Source of the DNA: Clavibacter sp. A6099
Lineage (GTDB): Bacteria > Actinomycetota > Actinomycetes > Actinomycetales > Microbacteriaceae
Reading direction: 5' to 3'
Assembly: GCF_021919125.1 (NCBI RefSeq)
Contig: NZ_CP083439.1
Coordinates: 310,001 to 374,000 of the forward strand
DNA length: 64,000 bases
Below the pieces are notes generated by a model. It was not told the DNA's origin, searched no databases, and saw nothing but the letters and a program-made list of their open reading frames with translations. Shown in pieces: positions 33,813 to 43,630 of this stretch. The position numbers and the translations under genes are program-made. How positions within the stretch are numbered: position 1 is the stretch's first letter; every line of letters begins with the position of its first letter.

Positions 33813-34862
33813 ATGCCCCGCGCCCTCGCCCGCCTCACCGCCACCGCCGTGACGGGCCTCGTGCTCGTCGCCCTCACCGGGTGCGGCGCCTCCGAGGAGG
33901 TGCCGGCCGCATCCGTCGCCGACGCAGGCGAGGGGACGACGGCCTACCCGCTGACGCTCTCGAACTGCGGCCACGACGTGACGATCGACCGGGCGCCGCA
34001 GCGCGTGGTGTCGCTCGACCAGGACTCCACGGAGATCCTGCTGTCGCTCGGCCTGCAGGACCGCATGGTCGGCACGGCCTCGTGGACCGATCCCGTGCTC
34101 GACTCCCTCACCGACGCGAACGCGCAGGTGCCGCGCCTCGCCGACAACGCGCCCACCTACGAGGTGCTCCTGGACGCGGATCCGGACTTCGTCACCGCCT
34201 CCTTCGGCCGCCACTACGGCACCGGCGGCGTCGTCACGCGCGACCGGCTCGCCGAGACGGGGATCCCCTCGTACCTCTCTCCCACCGACTGCGACTCCGA
34301 CATCAGCATCAACGGCGGCGGCCAGCGCACGACCGCGCTCACGGTCGACGCGCTGTACCAGGAGATCCGCGAGATGGCCGAGGTCTTCGACGTGCAGGAC
34401 CGCGGCGAGGCGCTCGTCTCCTCCCTCCAGCAGCGCGCGGCCGCGGCGACCGACGGCATGGACCTCGGCGGGGCGAAGATCATGTACTGGTTCGCCGACA
34501 CGAAGACGCCGTACATGGGCGGCGGATTCGGCGCCACGTCGCTCCTGTCGCGCCAGATCGGCGCCACGGACTCCTTCCCCGAGGTCCGCGACGACTTCAT
34601 CGCGACCGGGTGGGAGACCGTGGTCGACCGCGACCCGGACATCCTCGTGCTCGGCGACCTGCAGCGCGACCGGTTCCCGGGCGACCGGCTGCAGGACAAG
34701 ATCGACTTCCTCACGAGCGACCCGCTGACGCGCGACCTCACGGCCGTGAAGGAGGACCGCATGGTGGCGCTGCACGGAGCCGAGCTCAACCCGTCGATCC
34801 GGTTCGTGGACGGGCTCGAGAAGATCCGCGCCTGGTGGGACGCGCGCGGGGGGAAGCTCTGA
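33813..34862 (+). CDS. Iron-siderophore-type ABC transporter substrate-binding lipoprotein (FecB/BtuF class III)
   Basis: A 349-residue lipoprotein with lipobox LTGC (cysteine at residue 24). The PeripBP_2 domain is visible as VTIDRAPQRVVSLDQDSTEILLSLGLQDRMVGTASW, then YEVLLDADPDFVTAS, and near the C-terminus FVDGLEKIRAWWD. This class binds ferric siderophores, heme or cobalamin. The candidate iron box just upstream and the salicylate synthase elsewhere in the window favour a ferric-siderophore ligand, but the two loci are 33 kb apart. The FecCD-type permease and the ATPase follow in the same operon. Confidence 0.5.
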   Translation: MPRALARLTATAVTGLVLVALTGCGASEEVPAASVADAGEGTTAYPLTLSNCGHDVTIDRAPQRVVSLDQDSTEILLSLGLQDRMVGTASWTDPVLDSLTDANAQVPRLADNAPTYEVLLDADPDFVTASFGRHYGTGGVVTRDRLAETGIPSYLSPTDCDSDISINGGGQRTTALTVDALYQEIREMAEVFDVQDRGEALVSSLQQRAAAATDGMDLGGAKIMYWFADTKTPYMGGGFGATSLLSRQIGATDSFPEVRDDFIATGWETVVDRDPDILVLGDLQRDRFPGDRLQDKIDFLTSDPLTRDLTAVKEDRMVALHGAELNPSIRFVDGLEKIRAWWDARGGKL

Positions 34863-34879
34863 GCGCGGCGGCCCAGCGG

Positions 34880-35934
34880 GTGCCGTTCGCGTCCGCCGCC
34901 GCCGCACGGGTGCGCGCCCTCCCGCACGCGCTCCGCGTCGTGCTGCTGGTCGTGCTCGGGATCGTCGCGCTCGCGCTCTCCGTGGGCGTCGCCGTCACCC
35001 TCGGACCGGCCGACGTGTCACTCGTGAACGTGCGCGACATCCTGCTCAACCACGCCGGGCTCGCGAGCATCCCGGTGCGGGTCTCCGAGGACGCGATCGT
35101 CTGGCAGGAGCGCCTCCCGCGCGCGCTCGTCGCGGCGGCGTGCGGCGCGGGACTCGGCCTCTGCGGGGTCGTGCTGCAGTCGCTGCTGCGGAACCCGCTC
35201 GCGGATCCGTTCGTGCTCGGCGTCTCGTCCGGCGCCTCCACGGGCGCGGTGCTCATCGGCGTGCTCGGCTTCGGCGGCGGCGCGATCGGCATGTCCGGCG
35301 GCGCCTTCATCGGCGCGCTCGTGGCGTTCGGCTTCGTGCTCCTGCTCGCGCGGTTCTCGTCCGCGGGCACGGCCGGCGTGATCCTCGCTGGCGTCGCGAG
35401 CACGCAGCTGTTCTCCGCGCTCACCTCGCTCGTCGTGTTCGCGTTCGCCGACTCCGACGAGACGCGCGGCATCACGTTCTGGCTCCTCGGATCGCTCGAG
35501 GGCATGCGCTGGGACGAGGTCGGGCTCAGCGTCTCCGTGGTCGCGATCGGCGCGGTCGTCTGCCTCGCGTACGCCCGCTCGCTCGACGCCTTCGCGTTCG
35601 GGGAGGAGGTGGCGTCGTCGCTCGGGATCCACGTGGGCCGCACCCGCACGATCCTCCTGGTGGTCACCGCCCTCCTCACGGCGACGCTCGTGAGCATCGC
35701 GGGCGCCATCGGATTCGTCGGCCTGGTGCTCCCGCACGCGGCGCGCCTGCTCCTCGGCCAGCGGCACGCGCGCGTCGTGCCCGCCACGATCGTGCTCGGC
35801 GCCGTCTTCATGGTGTGGGTCGACGCGTTCTCGCGCCTCGCCTTCGCGCCGACGCCGCTGCCCGTGGGCGTCGGCACCGCGCTCGTCGGCGTGCCCGTCT
35901 TCATGCTGCTGCTGATGCGCAACCGGGGGCGCGC

Positions 35935-35938
<4 letters not shown>
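34880..35938 (+). CDS. FecCD-type iron-siderophore ABC transporter permease
   Basis: A permease of about 352 residues in the BtuC/FecCD family. Recognisable segments are WQERLPRALVAAACGAGLGLCGVVLQSLLRNPLADPFVLGVSSGAS and GFVGLVLPHAARLLLG (the ATPase-contact loop), with about ten membrane helices. The start is uncertain. GTG 34880 is the first ordinary start after the previous stop but has no good ribosome-binding site. GTG 34835 would overlap the binding-protein gene by 28 bases, and a CTG at 34859 sits after a gggggaag stretch. It probably works as a homodimer. The stop overlaps the ATG of the ATPase gene. Confidence 0.5.
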
Positions 35939-36705
<767 letters not shown>

Positions 36706-36779
36706 GCGGGGCCCCGCCCGTCGCCCAGGATGGGAGGACGGCCGCGGGAGCGCGGCGCGTCGACGACGAGGGAGTCCGC

Positions 36780-37580
36780 ATGGCCACGATCACGATCACG
36801 GGAGGATCCGGGCGCATCGCCACGAGCATCCGCCCCCTCCTCGTCGCAGCCGGGCACGAGCTGCGGCTGCTCGACGTGGTGGCGCCGCCGACGCCGCTCG
36901 CGTCGGGGGAGACCTCGGCCATCGTCGACACGACCGACGTCGACGCGTGCACGGAGGCGTTCCGCGGATCCGACCTCGTGGTGCACCTCGCGGCGCACGC
37001 GGCCGAGCGGCCGTGGGAGGCGATCCAGGCCGTGAACAACGACGGCGCCCATGCGGTGCACGAGGCGGTCGTGCGTGCGGGGGTGCCCCGGATCCTCGCG
37101 GCCAGCTCCATCCACGCCGTCGGCTTCCTCCCCGCGACCGAGGCCGCGCGCGAGGACGTGCCCGCGCCGCGCCCCGACACCTTCTACGGCCTGAGCAAGG
37201 TGCTGCTCGAGGGGCTCGGCAGCCTCTACGCCGACCGGCACGGGCACGTCGTGGTGAGCGTCCGGATCATGACGGCCGAGCCCGAGCCGTCGCAGGCCCG
37301 CAGCGTCTCGACCTGGCTCTCGGCGGGCGACGCGGCGCGGCTGGTGGAGGCCGTGCTGCGGTGGGACGAGCCCGGCCACCGCATCGTGTGGGGCGTCTCG
37401 CGGAACACCCGGCGCTGGGTGTCGCTCGCCGCGGGCGAGGCGATCGGCTACCACCCCGAGGACGACGCGGAGGTCTTCGCGCACCGCTTCCCGGAGCTCG
37501 GCGCGGACACGTCGCCGCCGGCGGGCGTGCTGCTCGGGTCGATCTTCACGGAGGTCGAGCTGGGATCCGACATGGGCTGA
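36780..37580 (+). CDS. NAD-dependent epimerase/dehydratase family protein, uronate dehydrogenase-like
   Basis: A 266-residue extended-SDR-type enzyme. The NAD-binding loop is TITGGSGRIATSI (residues 4-16), LVVHLAAHA follows, and the catalytic YxxxK is in FYGLSKVLLEG near residue 140. The short length and the wording AASSIHAVGF...FYGLSK resemble uronate dehydrogenase, which oxidises galacturonate or glucuronate to the lactone. That would suit a plant-associated lifestyle, but other sugar dehydrogenase roles are possible. The ATG has gagggag 6 bases upstream. It stands alone between the iron importer and phnD. Confidence 0.5.
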   Translation: MATITITGGSGRIATSIRPLLVAAGHELRLLDVVAPPTPLASGETSAIVDTTDVDACTEAFRGSDLVVHLAAHAAERPWEAIQAVNNDGAHAVHEAVVRAGVPRILAASSIHAVGFLPATEAAREDVPAPRPDTFYGLSKVLLEGLGSLYADRHGHVVVSVRIMTAEPEPSQARSVSTWLSAGDAARLVEAVLRWDEPGHRIVWGVSRNTRRWVSLAAGEAIGYHPEDDAEVFAHRFPELGADTSPPAGVLLGSIFTEVELGSDMG

Positions 37581-37601
37581 GGGCGGCTGCCGAGGACGGA
37601 G

Positions 37602-37621
37602 ATGTCTGCTCTTCCGGACAA
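37602..37621. promoter_or_regulatory. Candidate PhnF operator upstream of phnD
   Basis: Half-sites ATGTCT and GGACAA are separated by 8 bases. The site and its flank (37603-37623) match the site between phnF and phnG (50326-50346) at 16 of 21 positions with identical half-site spacing. It lies 114 bases before the phnD ATG. Confidence 0.5.
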
Positions 37622-37735
37622 GTTCACGGATCCGCCACCTGACCACCACGGCGGTTCCATCCCGCGTTCCTAGCTTCGAGATCGACCCGCGCATCCCCCT
37701 CACCGCTCGCGGGTACCGACTCGAGAGGCACGTCC

Positions 37736-38707
37736 ATGTCCCTGTCCCCCCGCACCCGCATCGGAGCCCTCGCGGCGTCCGCGCTCGTCGCCGCCCTCGC
37801 GCTGTCCGGCTGCTCCGCCGGCGGCTCCGACGCGTCGGCCGCATCCGCCGACACCTCGGGAACCTGGGCCAAGACCGAGGGCACCCTCGTCTTCGGCGCC
37901 ACGCCCGACCAGGCCGGCTCCGACTCGAACAACAAGCCGCTCGAGGACTACATCGCCAAGGAGACCGGGCTCAAGGTCGAGTACTACCCCACGGCCGACT
38001 ACACCGCGCTCATCGCGGCCGCCGTCGCCGGCAAGATCGACCTGATGAGCTCGGGTGCCCTGCAGTACGTCATGGCCTCGAACAAGGGCGCCGAGATCGA
38101 GCCCGTCGCCGCGGCCCTCACCTCGAAGGACGTCACCGACCCCGGCTACTACTCCGAGGCGATCGTGCCGAAGGGCTCCTCGATCACCGACCTCGCGGGC
38201 GCCAAGGGCAAGACCGTCTGCTTCGTTGACCCGAACTCGACCTCCGGCTTCCTCTTCGGCCTGTACCAGCTGCAGAAGGCGGGCCTCGACGTCACGAGCA
38301 CGGGCTCCGACGCCAACGGCAACCCGCAGTTCGCGGACTTCACGCCCTACTTCGCGGGCGCGCACGACAAGTCGGCGCAGGCCGTCGCATCGGGCCAGTG
38401 CGACGTCGGGTTCGCCGAGGACTCGATCGTCGAGCCCGATGCGGCCGCCGGCAAGCTGACCGTCATCGGCAAGGAGTACGTGCCCGGCGGGCCGCTCTCG
38501 ATCTCGTCGGCTCTGCCGGCCGACGTCAAGGCGAAGCTCACCACGGCGCTCCAGGGCGCGACGCTCGACGCGATCACGGCCTCAGGCGTGCCGCTGACCG
38601 ACGGCTTCACGAAGGGCTACTTCGGCGCCCAGCCGGAGGACGTCTCCTACTACAAGGGCATCGCGGACCTCTGCGACTCCATCGCCGCCGCCAAGTGCGC
38701 GAAGTGA
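37736..38707 (+). CDS. phnD: Phosphonate ABC transporter substrate-binding lipoprotein PhnD
   Basis: A 323-residue lipoprotein with lipobox LSGC (cysteine at residue 26) and a PhnD-type binding domain: LVFGATPDQAGSDSN near the start, DLMSSGALQYVMA, then GKTVCFVDPNSTSGFLFGLYQLQKAG and AVASGQCDVGFAEDS. This family captures phosphonates or phosphite outside the cell. It leads the rightward operon phnD-phnC-phnE-PanE-like. A candidate PhnF operator upstream suggests joint control with the C-P lyase operon that converges on it. The exact ligand is not predictable. Confidence 0.5.
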   Translation: MSLSPRTRIGALAASALVAALALSGCSAGGSDASAASADTSGTWAKTEGTLVFGATPDQAGSDSNNKPLEDYIAKETGLKVEYYPTADYTALIAAAVAGKIDLMSSGALQYVMASNKGAEIEPVAAALTSKDVTDPGYYSEAIVPKGSSITDLAGAKGKTVCFVDPNSTSGFLFGLYQLQKAGLDVTSTGSDANGNPQFADFTPYFAGAHDKSAQAVASGQCDVGFAEDSIVEPDAAAGKLTVIGKEYVPGGPLSISSALPADVKAKLTTALQGATLDAITASGVPLTDGFTKGYFGAQPEDVSYYKGIADLCDSIAAAKCAK

Positions 38708-38728
38708 CCCGGACGGACTGATCCGACC

Positions 38729-39628
38729 ATGACCGGCACCACGACCTCCCCGCTCGTCTCCGTCTCCGGCGTCACCAAGGACTTCGGCGGCACGCGGGCG
38801 CTCCACGACGTCGACCTGACAGTCGAGCGCGGGGAGGTCGTGGTGCTCCTCGGCCTGTCCGGCTCGGGCAAGTCGACCCTCCTCCGGCACCTGGACGGCC
38901 TCGAGCTGCCGACCGCGGGCAGCGTCCGCGTCTTCGACCAGGACGTCGCATCCCTCGGCCAGCAGGACCTCCGCGCCCTGCGCGGCCGGGTGGCGATGAT
39001 CTTCCAGCAGTTCGAGCTCGTGCCCTCGCTGACCGTGCTCGAGAACGTGCTCACGGGCGCGCTCGGCCGCCTCAGTGGCCCGCGCCTCGGCATCTGGACC
39101 TACCCCCGAGCCGCGCGCACCGAGGCGCTCGGCCACCTCGACCGCGTGGGCCTGCTCGAGAAGGCCTACGAGCGGGCCGACCAGCTCTCCGGCGGCCAGC
39201 AGCAGCGCGTCGCGATCGCGCGGGCGCTCATGCAGCGGCCCGAGATCCTGCTCGCGGACGAGCCCGTCGCGAGCCTCGACCCCGAGTCCAGCGAGCAGGT
39301 GATGCGCCTCATCCGCGAGATCGCCGCCGACGACGGCCTCACGGTCGTGTGCAGCCTGCACCAGGTGGACCTCGCGCTCGGCTGGGGCGACCGCATCGTC
39401 GGGCTCCGGCACGGCGAGGTCGTGCTCGACACCCCCACGCGCGGCATCGGCAAGGCCGAGGTGATGGAGATCTACGGCCGCGTGGCGTCGACGACGTCCG
39501 CGCTCGCCGCCATCGCGACCGAGCTCGGCGACGTGCTGCCGCTCGACGAGCCCGTCGGGGTGCGCTCCGTCGGCGCGGTCGGCGACCAGGGCCTCGCCCG
39601 CGGCCGGCGCGCGGACGGCACCCGGTGA
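38729..39628 (+). CDS. phnC: Phosphonate ABC transporter ATP-binding protein PhnC
   Basis: A 299-residue ATPase. Walker A is GLSGSGKSTLLRHL, the signature LSGGQQQRVAIARAL, Walker B ILLADEPVASLDPES, and the switch His lies in CSLHQVDLALGWGDRIVGL. PhnC hallmarks include FQQFELVPSLTVLENVLTGALGR. The C-terminal ~55 residues are an extra Ala/Gly/Arg-rich tail beyond the usual ~250-residue length. It starts 21 bases after phnD, and its stop shares the bases GTGA with the phnE start. Confidence 0.5.
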   Translation: MTGTTTSPLVSVSGVTKDFGGTRALHDVDLTVERGEVVVLLGLSGSGKSTLLRHLDGLELPTAGSVRVFDQDVASLGQQDLRALRGRVAMIFQQFELVPSLTVLENVLTGALGRLSGPRLGIWTYPRAARTEALGHLDRVGLLEKAYERADQLSGGQQQRVAIARALMQRPEILLADEPVASLDPESSEQVMRLIREIAADDGLTVVCSLHQVDLALGWGDRIVGLRHGEVVLDTPTRGIGKAEVMEIYGRVASTTSALAAIATELGDVLPLDEPVGVRSVGAVGDQGLARGRRADGTR

Positions 39629-41373
39629 CCGCTGTCGCCGAGCGCCCGGGCGAGGCCCCGCCCGGCGTCCGACCCGGCGTCGACGAGCGCGCGCCGCGCC
39701 GGCGGCCCGACCGGCAGAAGGCGCTCGCGCTGGTCGTGGTCCTCGCCATGGTCGCCTTCGCGATCCACGCGCTGACGACGCTCGACTTCACCTGGTCGAA
39801 CGTCCTCCGCAGCGTCGGCAACGCCGCGAAGGTGTTCTCGCGCATGGACCCGATCAGCTTCCCGGCGCCCGGCGACCTCGCGTACCTCATCGGGCTGACC
39901 CTCGGGATCGTCGTGCTCGGCACGCTCGCGGCCGCGCTCGTCTCCGTGCCCGTCGCGTACGCGTCCGCGCGCAACACGACGCCGGCGCCGTGGCTGCGCG
40001 GCCTCGGCCGCACGATCGGCGTGGTGACGCGCGCGGTCCCCGACGTGCTGCTCGCCCTCGCGTTCGCGCTCGCCTTCGCCCTCGGGAGCCCGCTGCCCGG
40101 CATCCTCGCCATCGGGATCCACTCGATCGGCATGATCTCGAAGCTCTTCGCCGACGCCATCGAGCAGGTCGACGAGGGGCCGCAGCGCGCGATCCGCACC
40201 ACGGGCGGCACGCGCGCGCAGGAGTTCTGGGCGGGCGTCTTCCCGCAGGTGCTGCCGTCGTGGATCGCCACGGTGCTGCACCGCTTCGACATCAACCTCC
40301 GCGGCTCCGCGATCCTCGGCTACGCCGGCGTGGGCGGGCTCGGCTACGCGATGAAGGTCGCGTTCGGGCAGTTCCCGGAGGGCTACGGCCGCGGGATCGG
40401 CATCGCGATCGTCATCTTCGCGCTGTGCGTGCTGCTGGAGGTCGTGTCGTCGTCCATCCGCCGCAGCGCCCTCGGGGTGCGGCCGGCCGGACGCGGGCTG
40501 GGCGACCGGATCGTGCGGCGCCTCACGCGGGACCGCGCCCTGCCCGAGCGGGCCGGGAGCGCCGGGACCGCGCGCGCCGTGACCGTCGAGTCGATGCAGC
40601 GGCGGCCGTGGACGCCCGACCGGGTGCGCACCGTCGCGTGGTCGGCGCTCGCCGTGGTGGTCATCGTGGGCGGCTACCTCATGGCCGACATCGACCTCGG
40701 CCAGATCACGTGGGAGTACGTCTTCCCCACCTTCCAGAGCTTCTGGCCGCCGAGCACCGGGTCGCACACGTTCGGCGAGTTCGCCGAGGCGCTGCTGGTG
40801 ACGATCCAGGTGGCGTTCGCCGCGGCGCTGCTGTCGGTCGTGCTCGCGCTCGTCGTCGGATCCCTCGCCGCGCGCAACGTCGCGCCGAGCCCCGCCGTGC
40901 GGAACGCCGCGCGCACCGTGCTCGTCGTGTTCCGCGGGGTGCCCGAGCTGGTGCTCGCGATCCTGCTGATCATGATCACCGGGCTCGGCAACCAGGCGGG
41001 CGTCGTGGCGCTCGCGTTCGGCGGCGTCGGGCTCCTCGGCAAGCTCATCGCCGACTCCTTCGAGGAGGTGGGCGCCGGACCCGAGCGCGCCCTCACCGCG
41101 GTCGGCGCGACCCGCGGGCAGCGCTTCCTCGCGGCGACGTGGCCGCAGGGGCTGCCGTCGCTCGTCGGCAACTCGCTCTACCTCGTGGACACGAACATCC
41201 GGGCGGCCACGATCCTCGGCATCGTCGGCGGCAGCGGGATCGGGTTCCACCTGACGAACGCCTCCTCCGTGATGACGCTGCACGGGCAGGTGACGACGCT
41301 CGTGGCGATGGTCTTCGTGAGCGTGCTCGCGGTCGAGGCGCTCGCCGCCTGGCTGCGCCGCGTGTTCCGGTGA
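39625..41373 (+). CDS. phnE: Phosphonate ABC transporter permease, two PhnE domains fused
   Basis: A 582-residue protein from GTG 39625 (overlap with the phnC stop). It contains two complete PhnE-type permease domains, about residues 35-295 and 330-580. Each has the ATPase-contact loop: GIHSIGMISKLFADAIEQVDEGPQRAIRTTG in the first, GGVGLLGKLIADSFEEVGAGPERALTAVG in the second. Each also has a conserved late segment (INLRGSAILGYAGVGGLGY and TNIRAATILGIVGGSGIGF). E. coli PhnE is a single domain that dimerises; here the dimer appears to be made as one chain. About twelve membrane helices are expected. Its stop overlaps the start of the PanE-like gene. Confidence 0.5.
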   Translation: MTAVAERPGEAPPGVRPGVDERAPRRRPDRQKALALVVVLAMVAFAIHALTTLDFTWSNVLRSVGNAAKVFSRMDPISFPAPGDLAYLIGLTLGIVVLGTLAAALVSVPVAYASARNTTPAPWLRGLGRTIGVVTRAVPDVLLALAFALAFALGSPLPGILAIGIHSIGMISKLFADAIEQVDEGPQRAIRTTGGTRAQEFWAGVFPQVLPSWIATVLHRFDINLRGSAILGYAGVGGLGYAMKVAFGQFPEGYGRGIGIAIVIFALCVLLEVVSSSIRRSALGVRPAGRGLGDRIVRRLTRDRALPERAGSAGTARAVTVESMQRRPWTPDRVRTVAWSALAVVVIVGGYLMADIDLGQITWEYVFPTFQSFWPPSTGSHTFGEFAEALLVTIQVAFAAALLSVVLALVVGSLAARNVAPSPAVRNAARTVLVVFRGVPELVLAILLIMITGLGNQAGVVALAFGGVGLLGKLIADSFEEVGAGPERALTAVGATRGQRFLAATWPQGLPSLVGNSLYLVDTNIRAATILGIVGGSGIGFHLTNASSVMTLHGQVTTLVAMVFVSVLAVEALAAWLRRVFR

Positions 41374-42263
41374 CGGCGGACCGACCCGCCGTCGCCGTCG
41401 TCGGGCCGGGCGCGATCGGCACGTCCGTCGCCGCGGCGCTGCACGAGGCGGGGGTGCCCGTCGTCCTCTGCGGGCGCAATGCGCGCGATCGGCTCGTGCT
41501 GGTCGCCGACGACGCGACCGTCGTGGTCCCGGGGCCCGTGCGGACGGATCCGGCGGGGATCAGCGCGCCCGTCGACCTGGTGCTCCTCGCCGTGAAGGCG
41601 ACGCAGGTCGAGGCGGCGGCACCGTGGCTCGCCGCCCTGTGCCACGCGGGCACGGTGGTCGTGGTGCTGCAGAACGGGATCGAGCAGGTCGGGGACGTCG
41701 CGCCGCACGTCCCGGGCTGTCCCGTCGTGCCCGCGGTGGTGTGGTTCCCCGCGGAGGCGCGGGGCGATGGATCCGTGCTCCTCCGCGGCGACCCGCGCCT
41801 CACGCTGCCGGACGTGCCGGCCTCGCGCGTGGCCGTGGACGCGCTCGCCGGCGGGCGGTGCCGGGTCGAGCTCGCGGGCGACTTCCGGACCGTCGCCTGG
41901 CGGAAGCTCGTGCAGAACGCGGTCGCGGGGATCATGGCCGCCACCGGCAGGCGGGCCGGCGTGTTCCTGCGGGACGACGTGGCGACGCTCGCCCGGGCCT
42001 ACGCGCGCGAGTGCCTCGATGTCGCTCGCGCCGAGGGCGCCGTGCTCGACGATGACGTGGCCGACCGGATCGTGGACGACTTCGCCGCGGCCCCCGCCGA
42101 CCAGGGCACCTCGATCCTCGCCGACCGGGAGGCGGGCCGGCCGCTCGAGTGGGAGGCGCGCAACGGCGTGATCCTGCGCCGGGCCAGGGCGCACGGCCTG
42201 CCCACGCCGATCGGCGACGTCCTCGTGCCGCTGCTGGCGGCGGCGGGCGACGGACCCGGCTGA
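41370..42263 (+). CDS. 2-dehydropantoate 2-reductase (PanE/ketopantoate reductase) family protein
   Basis: A 297-residue protein from GTG 41370, sharing GTGA with phnE. The N-terminal NADP-binding loop AVVGPGAIGTSVAAAL (residues 8-23), DLVLLAVKATQVEAA and VVVLQNGIEQ are ApbA/PanE hallmarks. The C-terminal helical domain has RTVAWRKLVQNAVAGIMAATG with the catalytic lysine region. The tight coupling to phosphonate transporter genes suggests reduction of a keto-phosphonate or of a phosphonate breakdown product more than pantothenate synthesis, but this is inference from position only. It is the last gene before the converging C-P lyase operon, 21 bases away. Confidence 0.5.
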   Translation: MTADRPAVAVVGPGAIGTSVAAALHEAGVPVVLCGRNARDRLVLVADDATVVVPGPVRTDPAGISAPVDLVLLAVKATQVEAAAPWLAALCHAGTVVVVLQNGIEQVGDVAPHVPGCPVVPAVVWFPAEARGDGSVLLRGDPRLTLPDVPASRVAVDALAGGRCRVELAGDFRTVAWRKLVQNAVAGIMAATGRRAGVFLRDDVATLARAYARECLDVARAEGAVLDDDVADRIVDDFAAAPADQGTSILADREAGRPLEWEARNGVILRRARAHGLPTPIGDVLVPLLAAAGDGPG

Positions 42264-42284
42264 GCCCGAGCCCGTCGCGACGCC

Positions 42285-42902
42285 TCAGCCCTCGTACCGC
42301 TCCAGGAACGCCTCCGTCGGCAGCGCGCGGAAGTCGTCCAGGCGCGCGCGGAGGGTCGCGTGGTCCCAGTCCCACCAGGCGAGCAGGCGCAGGCGCGCGG
42401 CGATCTCCGGCGGCTGGCGGAAGCGGATCACGGTGGCGGGGACGCCCGCGACGATCGCGTAGTCCGGCACGTCGCGCGTGACGACGGCGCCCGACGCGAC
42501 GACGGCGCCGTCCCCGACGCGCACGCCCGGCTTGATCATGGCGCCGTGCCCGATCCAGGTGTCGTGCCCGATGGAGGTGCGGCGCGAGCGGCGGTGCTCG
42601 AAGAACTCCGCGTCGTCCTCGACGTCGTCCCAGTACATGGTGCTGCGGTACATGAAGTGGTGCAGCGTCGCGCGGTCGAGCGGGTGGTCGGTGGCGCCGA
42701 CGCGCACGGCGCTCGCGATGTTCGAGAAGCGGCCCACGTCGGTGTGCGCGAAGTCGCAGAGGCGGTCGCAGTAGCTGTAGTCGCCGATCACGGTGTCGAG
42801 CAGGCGCGTGCTCGCGCCGATCTGGGTCCAGCGGCCGAGCTCGCTGCCGGACATCACGACGTCGGGGCCGATCAGGGGCTCCTCGGTGAGCTTCGCGGTC
42901 AT
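42285..42902 (-). CDS. Phosphonate-associated hexapeptide-repeat acetyltransferase
   Basis: A 205-residue left-handed beta-helix transferase. Hexapeptide-type repeats are visible through [37 protein letters not shown] and [31 protein letters not shown] (in overlapping pieces). The pattern [22 protein letters not shown] is typical of the transferase family found next to phn genes. It may acetylate aminoalkylphosphonates, helping their breakdown as PhnO does in E. coli; the substrate is inferred. The ATG at 42902 overlaps the phnN stop, and this is the last gene of the leftward phn operon. Confidence 0.5.
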   Translation of the reverse strand: MTAKLTEEPLIGPDVVMSGSELGRWTQIGASTRLLDTVIGDYSYCDRLCDFAHTDVGRFSNIASAVRVGATDHPLDRATLHHFMYRSTMYWDDVEDDAEFFEHRRSRRTSIGHDTWIGHGAMIKPGVRVGDGAVVASGAVVTRDVPDYAIVAGVPATVIRFRQPPEIAARLRLLAWWDWDHATLRARLDDFRALPTEAFLERYEG

Positions 42903-43630
42903 GGGTTCTCCGTCCGTCCGCGGCGCGCGGGGTCGATGGGGTGGGGGAGCGGCGAGGCGGTCGGTGCGGAGGCGGCCGGCGCGGATCCGGCCTGTGCCGA
43001 TCCGGCCAGGGCGGACGCGCGGGCCGCCCGGATGGCGCGGAGCAGGGCCACGCCGCCCTCGGCGACCGTGCCGTGGTTCCGCACCTCGTGGTCGGCCAGC
43101 CTGTCGGGCGCCGGATCCGCGCGGGCGAGCCGCCGGGCGATGTCGTCGGCGGCCTCTCGTCCGCGCTCCCGGAGCCGGGCGGCGCGAACGTCCTCGGACA
43201 CCGTGATCCGCACCACGACCAGCCGGGCATAGCGCGCCTGGAGCACCTCGAGCATGCTGCGGGAGACGTTCGCGACCACGGCCGCGCCCGCGCGGACGGC
43301 GTCGTCGGCCGTGGCGGGGATCCCGTAGGAGAGGCCGTGCGCGCGCCAGGTCACGGCGTAGTCGCCTCGCGCGGCCGCCGCGGCGAACTCCTCGTCGCCG
43401 ACGGCGTCGAAGTCCTCGCCGGGCCCGGGCGGGCGGGTGATGGCGCGGCGGGGGAAGTGCGCGTCCGGTCCGCTGCGCGCACGGGCGGCGCCGAGCAGCG
43501 CGTCCTTGCCGACCCCGCTCGCGCCGACGACGGCGACGAACGGGCCGGGGCCCAGGGGAGCGGGAGCGGGAGCGGGAGCGGCCGGAGAGGCAGCGGCTGG
43601 AGCGGAGCCCGCGGGGACGGCGTCGCTCAC
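42899..43630 (-). CDS. phnN: Ribose 1,5-bisphosphate phosphokinase PhnN
   Basis: A 243-residue kinase from GTG 43630 (GTGA overlap with phnM). After a ~30-residue Ala/Pro-rich leader, the P-loop is G36-A-S-G-V-G-K42-D, followed by [24 protein letters not shown], the guanylate-kinase-like motif typical of PhnN, and [24 protein letters not shown]. PhnN converts ribose 1,5-bisphosphate to PRPP, the last step of the C-P lyase route. A ~45-residue low-complexity C-terminal tail (repeats of GSA/ASAP) is unusual. The stop is shared with the acetyltransferase ATG. Confidence 0.5.
   Translation of the reverse strand: MSDAVPAGSAPAAASPAAPAPAPAPLGPGPFVAVVGASGVGKDALLGAARARSGPDAHFPRRAITRPPGPGEDFDAVGDEEFAAAAARGDYAVTWRAHGLSYGIPATADDAVRAGAAVVANVSRSMLEVLQARYARLVVVRITVSEDVRAARLRERGREAADDIARRLARADPAPDRLADHEVRNHGTVAEGGVALLRAIRAARASALAGSAQAGSAPAASAPTASPLPHPIDPARRGRTENP

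Noticed and set aside
37671-37676. TAGCTT as the -10 of phnD
   Set aside because: No -35-like sequence at a suitable distance; left out of the feature list.
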